From Pseudomonadota bacterium (GTDB lineage: Bacteria > Pseudomonadota > Gammaproteobacteria > Xanthomonadales > Rhodanobacteraceae), in contig JAJZGE010000124.1 of assembly GCA_021798675.1 (NCBI GenBank), forward strand, positions 1-6,204: a stretch of DNA of 6,204 bases, read 5' to 3'. The notes beneath the pieces were generated by a model that saw nothing but the letters and a program-made list of their open reading frames with translations, did not search any database and was not told the DNA's origin. Position numbers and translations under genes: made by a program. Each line of letters begins with the position of its first letter. The first letter of the stretch is position 1. Below are positions 1-5,690 of this stretch, piece by piece.

Positions 1-36
1 GAGGGTGGCGTAATCGATGGCAGTGCTGGGAGACAT
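1..36 (-). CDS. queG: Epoxyqueuosine reductase QueG, N-terminal 12 codons (partial)
   Basis: Read on the minus strand, an ATG at 36-34 opens a frame that stays open to the left edge and encodes MSPSTAIDYATL. Only 12 residues are visible, so the product cannot be recognised from sequence alone. The call rests mainly on position: queG (yjeS) lies divergently next to nnr (yjeF) in E. coli and many gammaproteobacteria. A start followed by a short polar stretch leading into a 'D-x-x-x-L' segment resembles QueG N-termini. QueG is a cytoplasmic cobalamin- and iron-sulfur-dependent enzyme that reduces epoxyqueuosine to queuosine in the wobble position of tRNAs, the last step of queuosine synthesis. 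The start is supported by a TACAAT hexamer six bases upstream. The rest of the gene lies outside the window, so the identity remains an inference. Confidence 0.6.
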   Translation of the reverse strand, partial: MSPSTAIDYATL

Positions 37-42
37 GCGCGC

Positions 43-48
43 ATTGTA
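43..48 (-). promoter_or_regulatory. -10-like box of queG, TACAAT, six bases before ATG
   Basis: On the minus strand TACAAT (5 of 6 to the sigma-70 -10 consensus TATAAT) is followed by GCGCGC and then the ATG. Transcription normally starts about seven bases after the -10 box, so the transcript would begin at or next to the start codon and lack a Shine-Dalgarno leader. No convincing -35 hexamer is found 16-18 bases upstream: with a 17-base spacer the position reads GCATGC. Confidence 0.55.
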
Positions 49-72
49 GGCGGGCGGCGCTTGCCGCATGCC

Positions 73-78
73 TATAAT
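73..78 (+). promoter_or_regulatory. -10 box of nnr, TATAAT, six bases before ATG
   Basis: A perfect TATAAT hexamer lies six bases (CCGCGC) upstream of the nnr ATG at 85. The expected transcription start falls on the start codon, which implies a leaderless mRNA. This also argues against the upstream TTG at 61 as the start, because it would lie ahead of the -10 box. The position 17 bases upstream (50-55, GCGGGC) does not resemble TTGACA. A TG sits at 69-70, one base off the extended -10 position. Confidence 0.65.
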
Positions 79-84
79 CCGCGC

Positions 85-1566
85 ATGTCCGATCGCCCGC
101 ACAGCCATCAGCTCTATACCGTCGCGCAGGTTCGCGAACTGGATCGACGGGCGATCGAGGAATGGGGCGTGCCGGGTTTCGAGCTGATGCGGCGTGCGGC
201 ATGGGCTGCGCTGGCCAGTCTGCGCCGGCATTGGCCGCAGGCGGACCGCATCGCGGTGCATTGCGGCCCGGGCAACAACGGTGGCGACGGCTTCCTGCTG
301 GCGGCACTGGCGCGCGAGGCCGGCCTGCAGGTCGATGTGCTGGCGCTGGCCGATGCGTCCAGCGGCGATGCCGGCCTGGCACGGCAGGCGTGGAAGGATG
401 GCGGCGGTGCGGTGCGTCCCTGGCAGCTGGGCGATGCCCTGCCCGAGGTCGATGTCCACGTCGATGCGCTGTACGGAACCGGCCTGCGTCGCGCGCCGGA
501 GGCGCCCGCGGCGTCGCTGATCGAGGCGATCCACGCCAGCGGCACGCCGGTGCAGGCGCTGGACGTTCCTTCCGGGCTGGATGCCGACACCGGTCGGGTG
601 CCGGGCGCGGCGATTCGTGCCGCGGTCACCGTGAGCTTCATTGCCGCCAAGCGCGGCCTGCATACCGGGCGCGCCGCCGCCCACGTGGGGGCGCTGGAAC
701 TCGACTCGCTGGGCCTGCCCGATGCGCTGTGGCAGGACGTAACGCCCGATGCCCGCCTGCTGGTTGCCGCGCAGTTGCCGCCGCGTTCGCGCGACGCGCA
801 CAAAGGCAGCAATGGCCACGTGCTGGCGCTCGGCGGCGAGCACGGCATGGCTGGCGCCATCCGGCTGTGCGGCGAGGCCGCGCTGCGCGCCGGCGCCGGG
901 CTGGTCAGCGTGGCCACGCGGGTGGAGCACCTGCCCGCCCTGAACGCCGCGCGGCCGGAACTGATGGCGCATGGCGTGGACGGCCCGCAGGCGCTGGAAC
1001 CGCTGCTGGCGCGGGCAACCGTACTGGCGGTCGGGCCGGGTCTGGGGCAAGGCGCCTGGGGCCATGCGCTGTGGCTCACCGCGCTGGACAGTGGCAAGCC
1101 GCTGGTGCTGGATGCGGATGGGCTCAATCTGTTCGCGCGCGAGCCGCGCCGCTTCGTGCAGCCTGCGGTGCTGACGCCGCATCCGGGCGAAGCGGCGCGC
1201 CTGCTCGGCTGCACGGTCGAGGAGGTGGAGGCGGATCGCTTCGCGGCCGTCCGTGCACTGGCGGAACGCTTCCACGCCGTGGCAGTGCTGAAAGGCTCGG
1301 GCAGCCTGATCGCCGATCCGGATGGACGTCTGGACATCTGTCCGTGGGGCAACCCGGGCATGGCGACGGGCGGCATGGGCGACCTGCTCACCGGCATCGT
1401 CGCGGCATTGCTGGCGCAGGGCTGCGCTGCCTGGCAGGCGGCGTGCCTCGCCGTCGGCCTGCATGCGCGTGCCGGCGATGCGGCCTCGCGACAGGGCGAA
1501 CGTGGTCTGCTCGCCACCGATCTATTGGCGCCGCTGCGCGCCCTGGGCAATGGAATCGACGCATGA
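85..1566 (+). CDS. nnr: Bifunctional NAD(P)H-hydrate epimerase / ADP-dependent NAD(P)HX dehydratase
   Basis: This cytoplasmic metabolite-repair enzyme restores damaged NAD(P)H. The N-terminal YjeF_N domain epimerises R- and S-NAD(P)H hydrates, and the C-terminal ribokinase-like domain dehydrates the S form using ADP. From ATG 85 the protein has 493 residues, close to the roughly 515 of E. coli Nnr. The epimerase half shows GPGNNGGDGF (61-70), DALYGTG (127-133) and DVPSGLDADTG (160-170). The dehydratase half shows KGSNGHVLALGG (240-251), VGPGLG (316-321), LDADGLN (342-348), TPHPGEA (364-370), KGSG (403-406) and the nucleotide-site motif NPGMATGGMGD (423-433). Both halves look intact. A TTG at 61 would add eight residues but precedes the -10 box, so ATG 85 is preferred; no Shine-Dalgarno is needed if the mRNA is leaderless. 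The stop overlaps the start of tsaE. Confidence 0.96.
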   Translation: MSDRPHSHQLYTVAQVRELDRRAIEEWGVPGFELMRRAAWAALASLRRHWPQADRIAVHCGPGNNGGDGFLLAALAREAGLQVDVLALADASSGDAGLARQAWKDGGGAVRPWQLGDALPEVDVHVDALYGTGLRRAPEAPAASLIEAIHASGTPVQALDVPSGLDADTGRVPGAAIRAAVTVSFIAAKRGLHTGRAAAHVGALELDSLGLPDALWQDVTPDARLLVAAQLPPRSRDAHKGSNGHVLALGGEHGMAGAIRLCGEAALRAGAGLVSVATRVEHLPALNAARPELMAHGVDGPQALEPLLARATVLAVGPGLGQGAWGHALWLTALDSGKPLVLDADGLNLFAREPRRFVQPAVLTPHPGEAARLLGCTVEEVEADRFAAVRALAERFHAVAVLKGSGSLIADPDGRLDICPWGNPGMATGGMGDLLTGIVAALLAQGCAAWQAACLAVGLHARAGDAASRQGERGLLATDLLAPLRALGNGIDA

Positions 1567-2024
1567 CGGGACCGTTCTGGGCACTGGCCGACGAGGCCGC
1601 CACCGATGCGCTGGGCCGCCGCGTCGCGGCGGCGCTGTCCGGCGGCGGCATGGTGATCTACCTGCATGGCGACCTTGGCGCAGGCAAGACCACATTCGCC
1701 CGTGCACTGCTGGGCGCGTTGCACGTCGGCGAGCGCATCAAGAGCCCCACCTACAGCCTGGTCGAAGGCTATGTCGCCCAGGGGCGGCCGGCATGGCACC
1801 TGGACCTCTACCGCATTGCCGATCCGGGCGAGCTGGAGTGGCTGGGATTGGATGCGTTGTCCGAGCCGTCGGCGCTGGTGCTGGTGGAATGGCCCGAGCG
1901 CGGTCGCGGCGCCCTGCCATCGCCCGACCTCACCTTACACATGGCCTACGCGGACGGCGGGCGTCAGGCGCGATTCGAGGCGCACAGCAGTCGCGGGCGC
2001 GACCTGCTGGCGCGCCTGCACTGA
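1563..2024 (+). CDS. tsaE: tRNA threonylcarbamoyladenosine biosynthesis ATPase TsaE
   Basis: TsaE is the small cytoplasmic ATPase that, with TsaB and TsaD, completes the t6A modification at position 37 of ANN-decoding tRNAs. The 153-residue product matches the usual family length. It carries a Walker A loop GDLGAGKTT (36-44), the family motif SPTYSLVEGY (61-70), HLDLYRI (79-85) and the late LVEWPERG segment (107-114) that holds the acidic Walker B-like residue E109. The ATG overlaps the nnr stop as ATGA (1563-1566), so translation is probably coupled to nnr and the two genes share one transcript. I see no strong ribosome-binding site ahead of it, consistent with coupling. A longer reading frame extends upstream inside nnr, but the recognisable protein begins at this ATG. 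All key motifs are intact. Confidence 0.96.
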   Translation: MTGPFWALADEAATDALGRRVAAALSGGGMVIYLHGDLGAGKTTFARALLGALHVGERIKSPTYSLVEGYVAQGRPAWHLDLYRIADPGELEWLGLDALSEPSALVLVEWPERGRGALPSPDLTLHMAYADGGRQARFEAHSSRGRDLLARLH

Positions 2025-2190
2025 GCGTTGCCGGTAAAGATCTGTTTTCCCTCGATAAAATTCTGTGGCCGCGTCGGTCGTCGTGAGATGTCAACTTGCG
2101 ACCCATAGTTAGACACGCGCTGATAAATGATCTGCAGGTTATGGATATTCAAGGGAAAACTTCTTGCATTCCCATGCTGCCTGCGATTCA
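2025..2190 (+). promoter_or_regulatory. AT-richer leader/promoter region ahead of the amidase gene
   Basis: This 166-bp gap is about 48% GC by hand count, clearly lower than the GC-rich flanking genes, and probably holds the amidase promoter and leader. Candidate -10 hexamers are CATAGT (2104-2109), GATAAA (2122-2127) and GATATT (2144-2149). Possible -35 hexamers are TTGCGA (2096-2101) and TAGACA (2110-2115), but no pair has ideal spacing, so no single promoter can be chosen. No hairpin followed by a T-run is visible after tsaE. An inverted repeat brackets most of the gap and is listed separately. Confidence 0.4.
2044..2160. repeat. Long-range inverted repeat in the amidase leader
   Basis: GTTTTCCCT at 2044-2052 is the exact reverse complement of AGGGAAAAC at 2152-2160. 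Allowing one mismatch extends the arms to 12 bases (2044-2055 and 2149-2160). The enclosed segment is about 93 bp. In RNA the arms could close a branched domain; in DNA they could be binding sites or ends of a small element. No obvious target-site duplication flanks the arms. A weaker GGTCG/CGACC pair (2076-2080, 2099-2103) lies inside. Confidence 0.45.
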
Positions 2191-3747
2191 ATGCGCTTCA
2201 TGCGCCGCTACCTGAACAGTTTGGGAGGGATGCTCGTCGTCGCTTTCGTGGCGGCGATCCTGCCTGTTGGCGCGCGGGCCGCCGATCTCGCGTCGGCGCG
2301 CGTCTGGGCCGACGCCAACCACACGCGGCTGGTATTCGACCTCGACGGCAAGCCGAATTACCGCATCGAACATCACGGCGACCAGGTGGTGGTGGATTTG
2401 GCCCGGAGCAGGGTGGCGGCCGACTACCAGGAGCCTGCCGCCCGCGGCCTGTTTCGCGGCATGGACCATCGCCGGCAGCGCGGCAGCCTCCAGCTGACGG
2501 CCAAGGTGGCTGCCGGCAGCAAGGTGCGCAGCTTCGTGCTCGCGCCCAGCCGGGGCGACCATTACCGGCTGGTAGTCGACCTCCTGCCTGGCGGCAAGTC
2601 CGGCGTGGCCGATGCCGCGCCGCCGGCCGCCGCGCCAGCCCACCGCGCAGGATCGGCCGGCGAATCGGCCAACACGCCGTCGCTGCCCGCCGTCGCGGCG
2701 GTGGCCGATCGTCACGGTCACGGCTTGCCCATCGGGGCCAGCCGGCAGGTCACCCAGCAGGCTGCGGCATTGCTGGATGGCGAGCGCAAGGTGGTGGTGT
2801 GCGTCGATGCCGGCCATGGCGGCAAGGATCCCGGCTCGCATGGACCGGACGGCACGCTGGAGAAGAACGTCACCCTGGCGGTGGCGCGCGATCTCGCCGC
2901 GCAGATCAACAAGCAGCCCGGCATGAAGGCCATCCTTACCCGCAATGGCGATTACTTCATTCCGCTGGCCCGCCGCTACCAGATCGCACGCGAACACGAC
3001 GCCGACCTGTTCGTGTCCATCCATGCCGACGCCTTCACCAGCGGCGACGCGCGCGGCTCGTCGGTGTGGGTACTATCCTCGCGCGGCAAGAGCTCGGTGG
3101 CGGCGCGCATGCTGGCCGACCGTGAAAACAGCTCCGACCTGATCGGCGGCGTGTCGCTGGACAACATGAACGACGGCCTGGCCAAGGTGCTGCTGGACAT
3201 GCAGCAGGGCTGGGCGGTGCAGGCCAGCGACATGGTCGCCCGCAACGTGCTGAAAGCGCTCGCACAGGTCGGCCCCACCCATCGCGGCTACGTGGAGCAC
3301 GCGAACTTCGTGGTGCTGCGCTCGCCCGACGTGCCGTCGATCCTGGTCGAGACGGCCTTCATCAGCAACCCGAGCGAAGAGCGCAAGCTGCGCGATCCGG
3401 CCCACCAGCAGGTGCTGGCCACCGCAGTGATGGACGGCATCAAGAGCTATTTCGAATCGACGCCGCCGCCGGGCACCTGGTTCGCGGCGCAGGACGCGCG
3501 CCGCAATGGCATGGAGCTGGCTTCGGCGAAAGCGCGCAAGCCGGCGGCGGTTGCCGGCCGCCGCCGCGATACGGCAGCGGCCACCGCCGATGCAGGCGTG
3601 CGCGACCTGCATCGCGTGGGACAGGGCGAAAGCCTGAGCAGCATCGCCCATCAGTACGGCATCAGCGTCGGCGCCCTGAAAGACGCCAACCACATCGACG
3701 GCAACGTGGTGCGCGCCGGCACCGTGCTGGCCATTCCGGCGGGCTGA
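2191..3747 (+). CDS. amiB: Periplasmic N-acetylmuramoyl-L-alanine amidase (AMIN + Amidase_3 + LysM)
   Basis: This zinc amidase cleaves the bond between MurNAc and the stem peptide and splits septal peptidoglycan during cell separation. From ATG 2191 it has 518 residues: an export signal (about 1-30, hydrophobic core MLVVAFVAAILPVG, predicted cut after ARA), an AMIN domain (about 31-133) that targets septal wall, an Ala/Pro-rich linker (about 134-198), the Amidase_3 domain (about 200-433) and a C-terminal LysM (about 472-517). Predicted zinc ligands are H209 (DAGHGG), E224 (LEKN) and H278 (SIHAD); the catalytic glutamate is E387 (VETAFISN). The insert at about 314-357 corresponds to the regulatory helix that blocks the active site in AmiA/B/C until EnvC- or NlpD-type activators act. 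Position between tsaE and mutL favours the name amiB, though relatives are often labelled amiC. The start is uncertain: TTG 2164 and ATG 2200 are also possible, and none has a good ribosome-binding site. The signal has a twin arginine (RRYL) but only weakly fits the Tat motif. Confidence 0.94.
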   Translation: MRFMRRYLNSLGGMLVVAFVAAILPVGARAADLASARVWADANHTRLVFDLDGKPNYRIEHHGDQVVVDLARSRVAADYQEPAARGLFRGMDHRRQRGSLQLTAKVAAGSKVRSFVLAPSRGDHYRLVVDLLPGGKSGVADAAPPAAAPAHRAGSAGESANTPSLPAVAAVADRHGHGLPIGASRQVTQQAAALLDGERKVVVCVDAGHGGKDPGSHGPDGTLEKNVTLAVARDLAAQINKQPGMKAILTRNGDYFIPLARRYQIAREHDADLFVSIHADAFTSGDARGSSVWVLSSRGKSSVAARMLADRENSSDLIGGVSLDNMNDGLAKVLLDMQQGWAVQASDMVARNVLKALAQVGPTHRGYVEHANFVVLRSPDVPSILVETAFISNPSEERKLRDPAHQQVLATAVMDGIKSYFESTPPPGTWFAAQDARRNGMELASAKARKPAAVAGRRRDTAAATADAGVRDLHRVGQGESLSSIAHQYGISVGALKDANHIDGNVVRAGTVLAIPAG

Positions 3748-3750
3748 TCG

Positions 3751-3767
3751 GGCCGGTCGGTTCGGCC
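3751..3767. repeat. Inverted repeat GGCCG-N7-CGGCC between amidase gene and mutL
   Basis: A perfect five-base inverted repeat with a seven-base loop starts three bases after the amidase stop and ends seven bases before the mutL -10-like box. There is no following T-run (the next bases are AAACTG), so it is not a standard intrinsic terminator. It covers the position where a mutL -35 box would lie. It could weakly stop or protect the upstream transcript, or bind a regulator; five base pairs in GC-rich DNA can also arise by chance. Confidence 0.35.
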
Positions 3768-3774
3768 AAACTGT

Positions 3775-3780
3775 TAAAGT
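3775..3780 (+). promoter_or_regulatory. -10-like box of mutL, TAAAGT, six bases before ATG
   Basis: TAAAGT (4 of 6 to TATAAT, fitting TANNNT) lies exactly six bases (GCGCGG) upstream of the mutL ATG at 3787. This is the same spacing as at queG and nnr, and it suggests a leaderless mutL transcript. It sits in a short AT-rich patch within GC-rich DNA. No Shine-Dalgarno is present before the ATG, and no clear -35 is found at 16-18 bases. Confidence 0.5.
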
Positions 3781-3786
3781 GCGCGG

Positions 3787-5613
3787 ATGCCTGTCATCCG
3801 CCCGTTGCCTCCCGAGCTCATCAACCAGATCGCCGCCGGCGAGGTCATCGAACGGCCGTCGTCGGTGGTCAAGGAACTGGTGGAAAACAGCCTTGACGCC
3901 GGTGCCACGCGCGTCGAAGTGGACATCGAGCAGGGCGGCGCGCGGCTGATCCGCGTGCGCGACGACGGCGGCGGCATCGCGCCCGACGAGCTGCCGCTGG
4001 CGGTCGCATCGCATGCCACCAGCAAGATCGGCAGCTTCGACGACCTGGAGCACGTCGCCAGCATGGGCTTCCGTGGCGAGGCGCTGGCCTCGGTGTCTTC
4101 GGTGGCGCGCTTCGCGCTTACCTCGCGCCAGCACGAGGCCGAGGCCGCGTTCCGCATCGAGGTGGACGGCGGCAGGCTGCAGGCGGCGCGTCCCGCACAG
4201 CATCCGCCGGGCACCAGCGTGGAAGTGCGCGACCTGTTCTACAACGTGCCGGCGCGCAAGAAGTTCATGCGCGCCGAGCGCACCGAGTTCGCGCACATCG
4301 ACGATCTGCTGAAGTCGCTGGCCCTGGCGCGCGGCTCGGTGGAGTTCCGCCTCAGCCACAACGGCAAGCCGGTGCGCATCTGGAAGGCCGCGCGCGACGC
4401 GCAGGCGCAGCTGGCCCGCGTGGCCGAGGTGCTGGGCGAGGATTTTCCCGCGCAAAGCCTGCGCGTGGACCACGCCGCTGCCGGCCTGCGACTGTCCGGC
4501 TGGGTGGGCCTGCCCACCGCCTCGCGCGCGCAGGCGGACCAGCAGTATTTCTACGTCAACGGCCGCCTGGTGCGCGACCGCGTGGTGGCGCACGCGGTGC
4601 GCCAGGCCTACGCCGACGTGCTGTTCCACGGGCGCCATCCGGCCTTCGTGCTGTATCTGGAACTGGATCCCGCCGGGGTGGACGTCAACGTGCATCCGGC
4701 CAAGCACGAGGTGCGCTTCCGCGAGCAGCGGCTGGTGCACGACTTCCTGTTCCGTACCCTGCACGAGGCCTTGTCGCAGACGCGTGCCGGTCAGGTGGAA
4801 TCGCACGCGCAGGCCGACGATGGCCGCCTGCACATGAGTACCGCGAGCGCTCCCGCGCCAGGCCTGCCGGGCATCGCGCGCCTGTCGTCGTGGCCGGCGC
4901 GCGCCGAGCAGAATCGCCTCGCGCTGGGCGTGCGCGACGAGCCGCTGGCGGACTACGCCGCGCTGCTGGGCGAACCGCCACGCGGCGCGCCGGTCGCCGC
5001 GACCATGCCGGCGGCGGAAGAAGGCGAAGCGCCGCCCCTGGGCTATGCCATCGCCCAGCTCAAGAATATCTACGTGCTTGCCGAGAATGCACAGGGCCTG
5101 GTGCTGGTGGACATGCACGCCGCGCACGAGCGCATCACCTACGAGAAACTCAAGGCCGGCCGCGCCGGCAGCAACCTGCGCTCGCAATTGCTACTGGTAC
5201 CGCTCAACCTGGCAGTGAGCGCCAAGGAAGCGGCTGCCGCGGAGGAGCACGCCGACGCGCTGGGCGAGTGGGGTCTGGAGCTCTCGCGCAGCGGCCCATC
5301 CGGCGTGGTGGTGCGGCGCATCCCCGCCTTGCTCGAAGGTGCCGACGTGACCCGGCTCACCCGCGACGTGCTGGCCGAGCTGGCCCAGCACGGCAGCTCG
5401 CGCCGGCTGCAGGAGCTGGAGAACGAGTTGCTTTCCACCATGGCCTGCCACGGCTCGGTACGCGCAGGGCGGCGCCTCAGCCTGCCCGAGATGAACGCGC
5501 TGCTGCGCGAGATGGAAGCCACCGAGCGTTCCGGGCAGTGCAACCACGGCCGACCCACCTGGACGCAACTTTCGCTCTCGGAGCTCGACCGCTTGTTCAT
5601 GCGCGGCCGGTAG
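3787..5613 (+). CDS. mutL: DNA mismatch repair protein MutL (endonuclease-motif type)
   Basis: MutL couples mismatch recognition by MutS to strand incision and removal. The 608-residue protein has a GHKL ATPase domain (1 to about 215) with [12 protein letters not shown] at the start, [11 protein letters not shown] (29-39; catalytic E30 and Mg-binding N34), RDDGGGI (58-64), HATSKI (76-81) and GFRGEAL (94-100). A transducer domain runs to about 330, and a variable Ala/Pro/Arg-rich linker to about 415. The C-terminal dimerisation domain contains [12 protein letters not shown] (442-453), which fits the endonuclease motif DQHA(x)2E(x)4E except M for Q, plus ACHGSVRAG (553-561) and QCNHGRPT (584-591). 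These metal-site motifs are absent from E. coli MutL and mark MutLs that nick DNA themselves, so a MutH-free repair system is inferred. The ATG start matches the family N-terminus exactly. The gene follows the amidase by 39 bp and probably has its own promoter. Confidence 0.97.
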   Translation: MPVIRPLPPELINQIAAGEVIERPSSVVKELVENSLDAGATRVEVDIEQGGARLIRVRDDGGGIAPDELPLAVASHATSKIGSFDDLEHVASMGFRGEALASVSSVARFALTSRQHEAEAAFRIEVDGGRLQAARPAQHPPGTSVEVRDLFYNVPARKKFMRAERTEFAHIDDLLKSLALARGSVEFRLSHNGKPVRIWKAARDAQAQLARVAEVLGEDFPAQSLRVDHAAAGLRLSGWVGLPTASRAQADQQYFYVNGRLVRDRVVAHAVRQAYADVLFHGRHPAFVLYLELDPAGVDVNVHPAKHEVRFREQRLVHDFLFRTLHEALSQTRAGQVESHAQADDGRLHMSTASAPAPGLPGIARLSSWPARAEQNRLALGVRDEPLADYAALLGEPPRGAPVAATMPAAEEGEAPPLGYAIAQLKNIYVLAENAQGLVLVDMHAAHERITYEKLKAGRAGSNLRSQLLLVPLNLAVSAKEAAAAEEHADALGEWGLELSRSGPSGVVVRRIPALLEGADVTRLTRDVLAELAQHGSSRRLQELENELLSTMACHGSVRAGRRLSLPEMNALLREMEATERSGQCNHGRPTWTQLSLSELDRLFMRGR

Positions 5614-5690
5614 GCGGGGCGCGAGCGTCGCTTGCCCATCCGTCGTTTGGATGTCCATACTCGGTCCCTCCCACACCGCGGGCCGCCCAC
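5614..5690 (+). promoter_or_regulatory. mutL to DUF1684 spacer with a possible weak promoter
   Basis: TTGCCC (5632-5637) and CATACT (5656-5661) are 18 bases apart, and each matches four of six sigma-70 consensus bases, so a weak promoter for the downstream gene is possible. An interrupted hairpin, GGGC/GCCC around GCGA/TCGC (5617-5637), follows the mutL stop but has no T-run, so it is not called as a terminator. No Shine-Dalgarno is obvious before the GTG at 5691. Confidence 0.25.

Larger units (their letters stand above)
32..89. repeat. 58-bp imperfect palindrome spanning the divergent queG/nnr promoters
   Basis: Folding the sequence about position 60.5 pairs 32-41 with 80-89, 43-45 with 76-78, 47-51 with 70-74 and 54-58 with 63-67. 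That is 23 of 29 possible pairs, and two of the six mismatches are G-T. The two ATG start codons (36-34 minus, 85-87 plus) and the two -10-like hexamers (43-48 minus, 73-78 plus) occupy mirror positions. The centre is a perfect GCGGC-GCTT-GCCGC inverted repeat at 54-67. The symmetry is seen directly; its role as a bidirectional promoter or a dyad protein-binding site is inference. Confidence 0.7.

Noticed and set aside
162..1562. Upstream extension of the tsaE frame inside nnr, which would suggest a 620-residue protein
   Set aside because: The extension is Arg/Gly/Ala-rich shadow sequence; TsaE homology starts at ATG 1563 and gives the normal family length.
114..1799. 561-codon open frame on the minus strand opposite nnr and tsaE
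   Set aside because: Composition is dominated by Ala, Ser, Arg and Pro with no motif, and the plus strand is fully explained by nnr and tsaE.
2025..2060. Terminator after tsaE, suggested by the TTTT at 2045-2048
   Set aside because: No GC-rich stem precedes the short T-run; only the self-complementary AGATCT is present.
2141..2215. 24-codon small frame starting at ATG 2141 and overlapping the amidase start
   Set aside because: It has no properly spaced Shine-Dalgarno and no TANNNT box at six bases, and the peptide (four Cys, no clear motif) gives no support; a regulatory upstream frame is possible but unsupported.
2127..3125. 332-codon plus-strand frame overlapping the amidase gene
   Set aside because: Arg/Gly-rich shadow of the amidase frame with no recognisable domain.
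3073..5187. 704-codon open frame on the minus strand across the amidase gene and mutL
   Set aside because: It lies antisense to two fully recognisable genes, is His/Arg/Ala/Gln-rich without any known motif, and is the long shadow frame expected opposite GC-rich codons.
5617..5637. Possible intrinsic terminator after mutL
   Set aside because: The stem is interrupted by a two-base bulge and no T-run follows, so it does not meet the usual terminator pattern.
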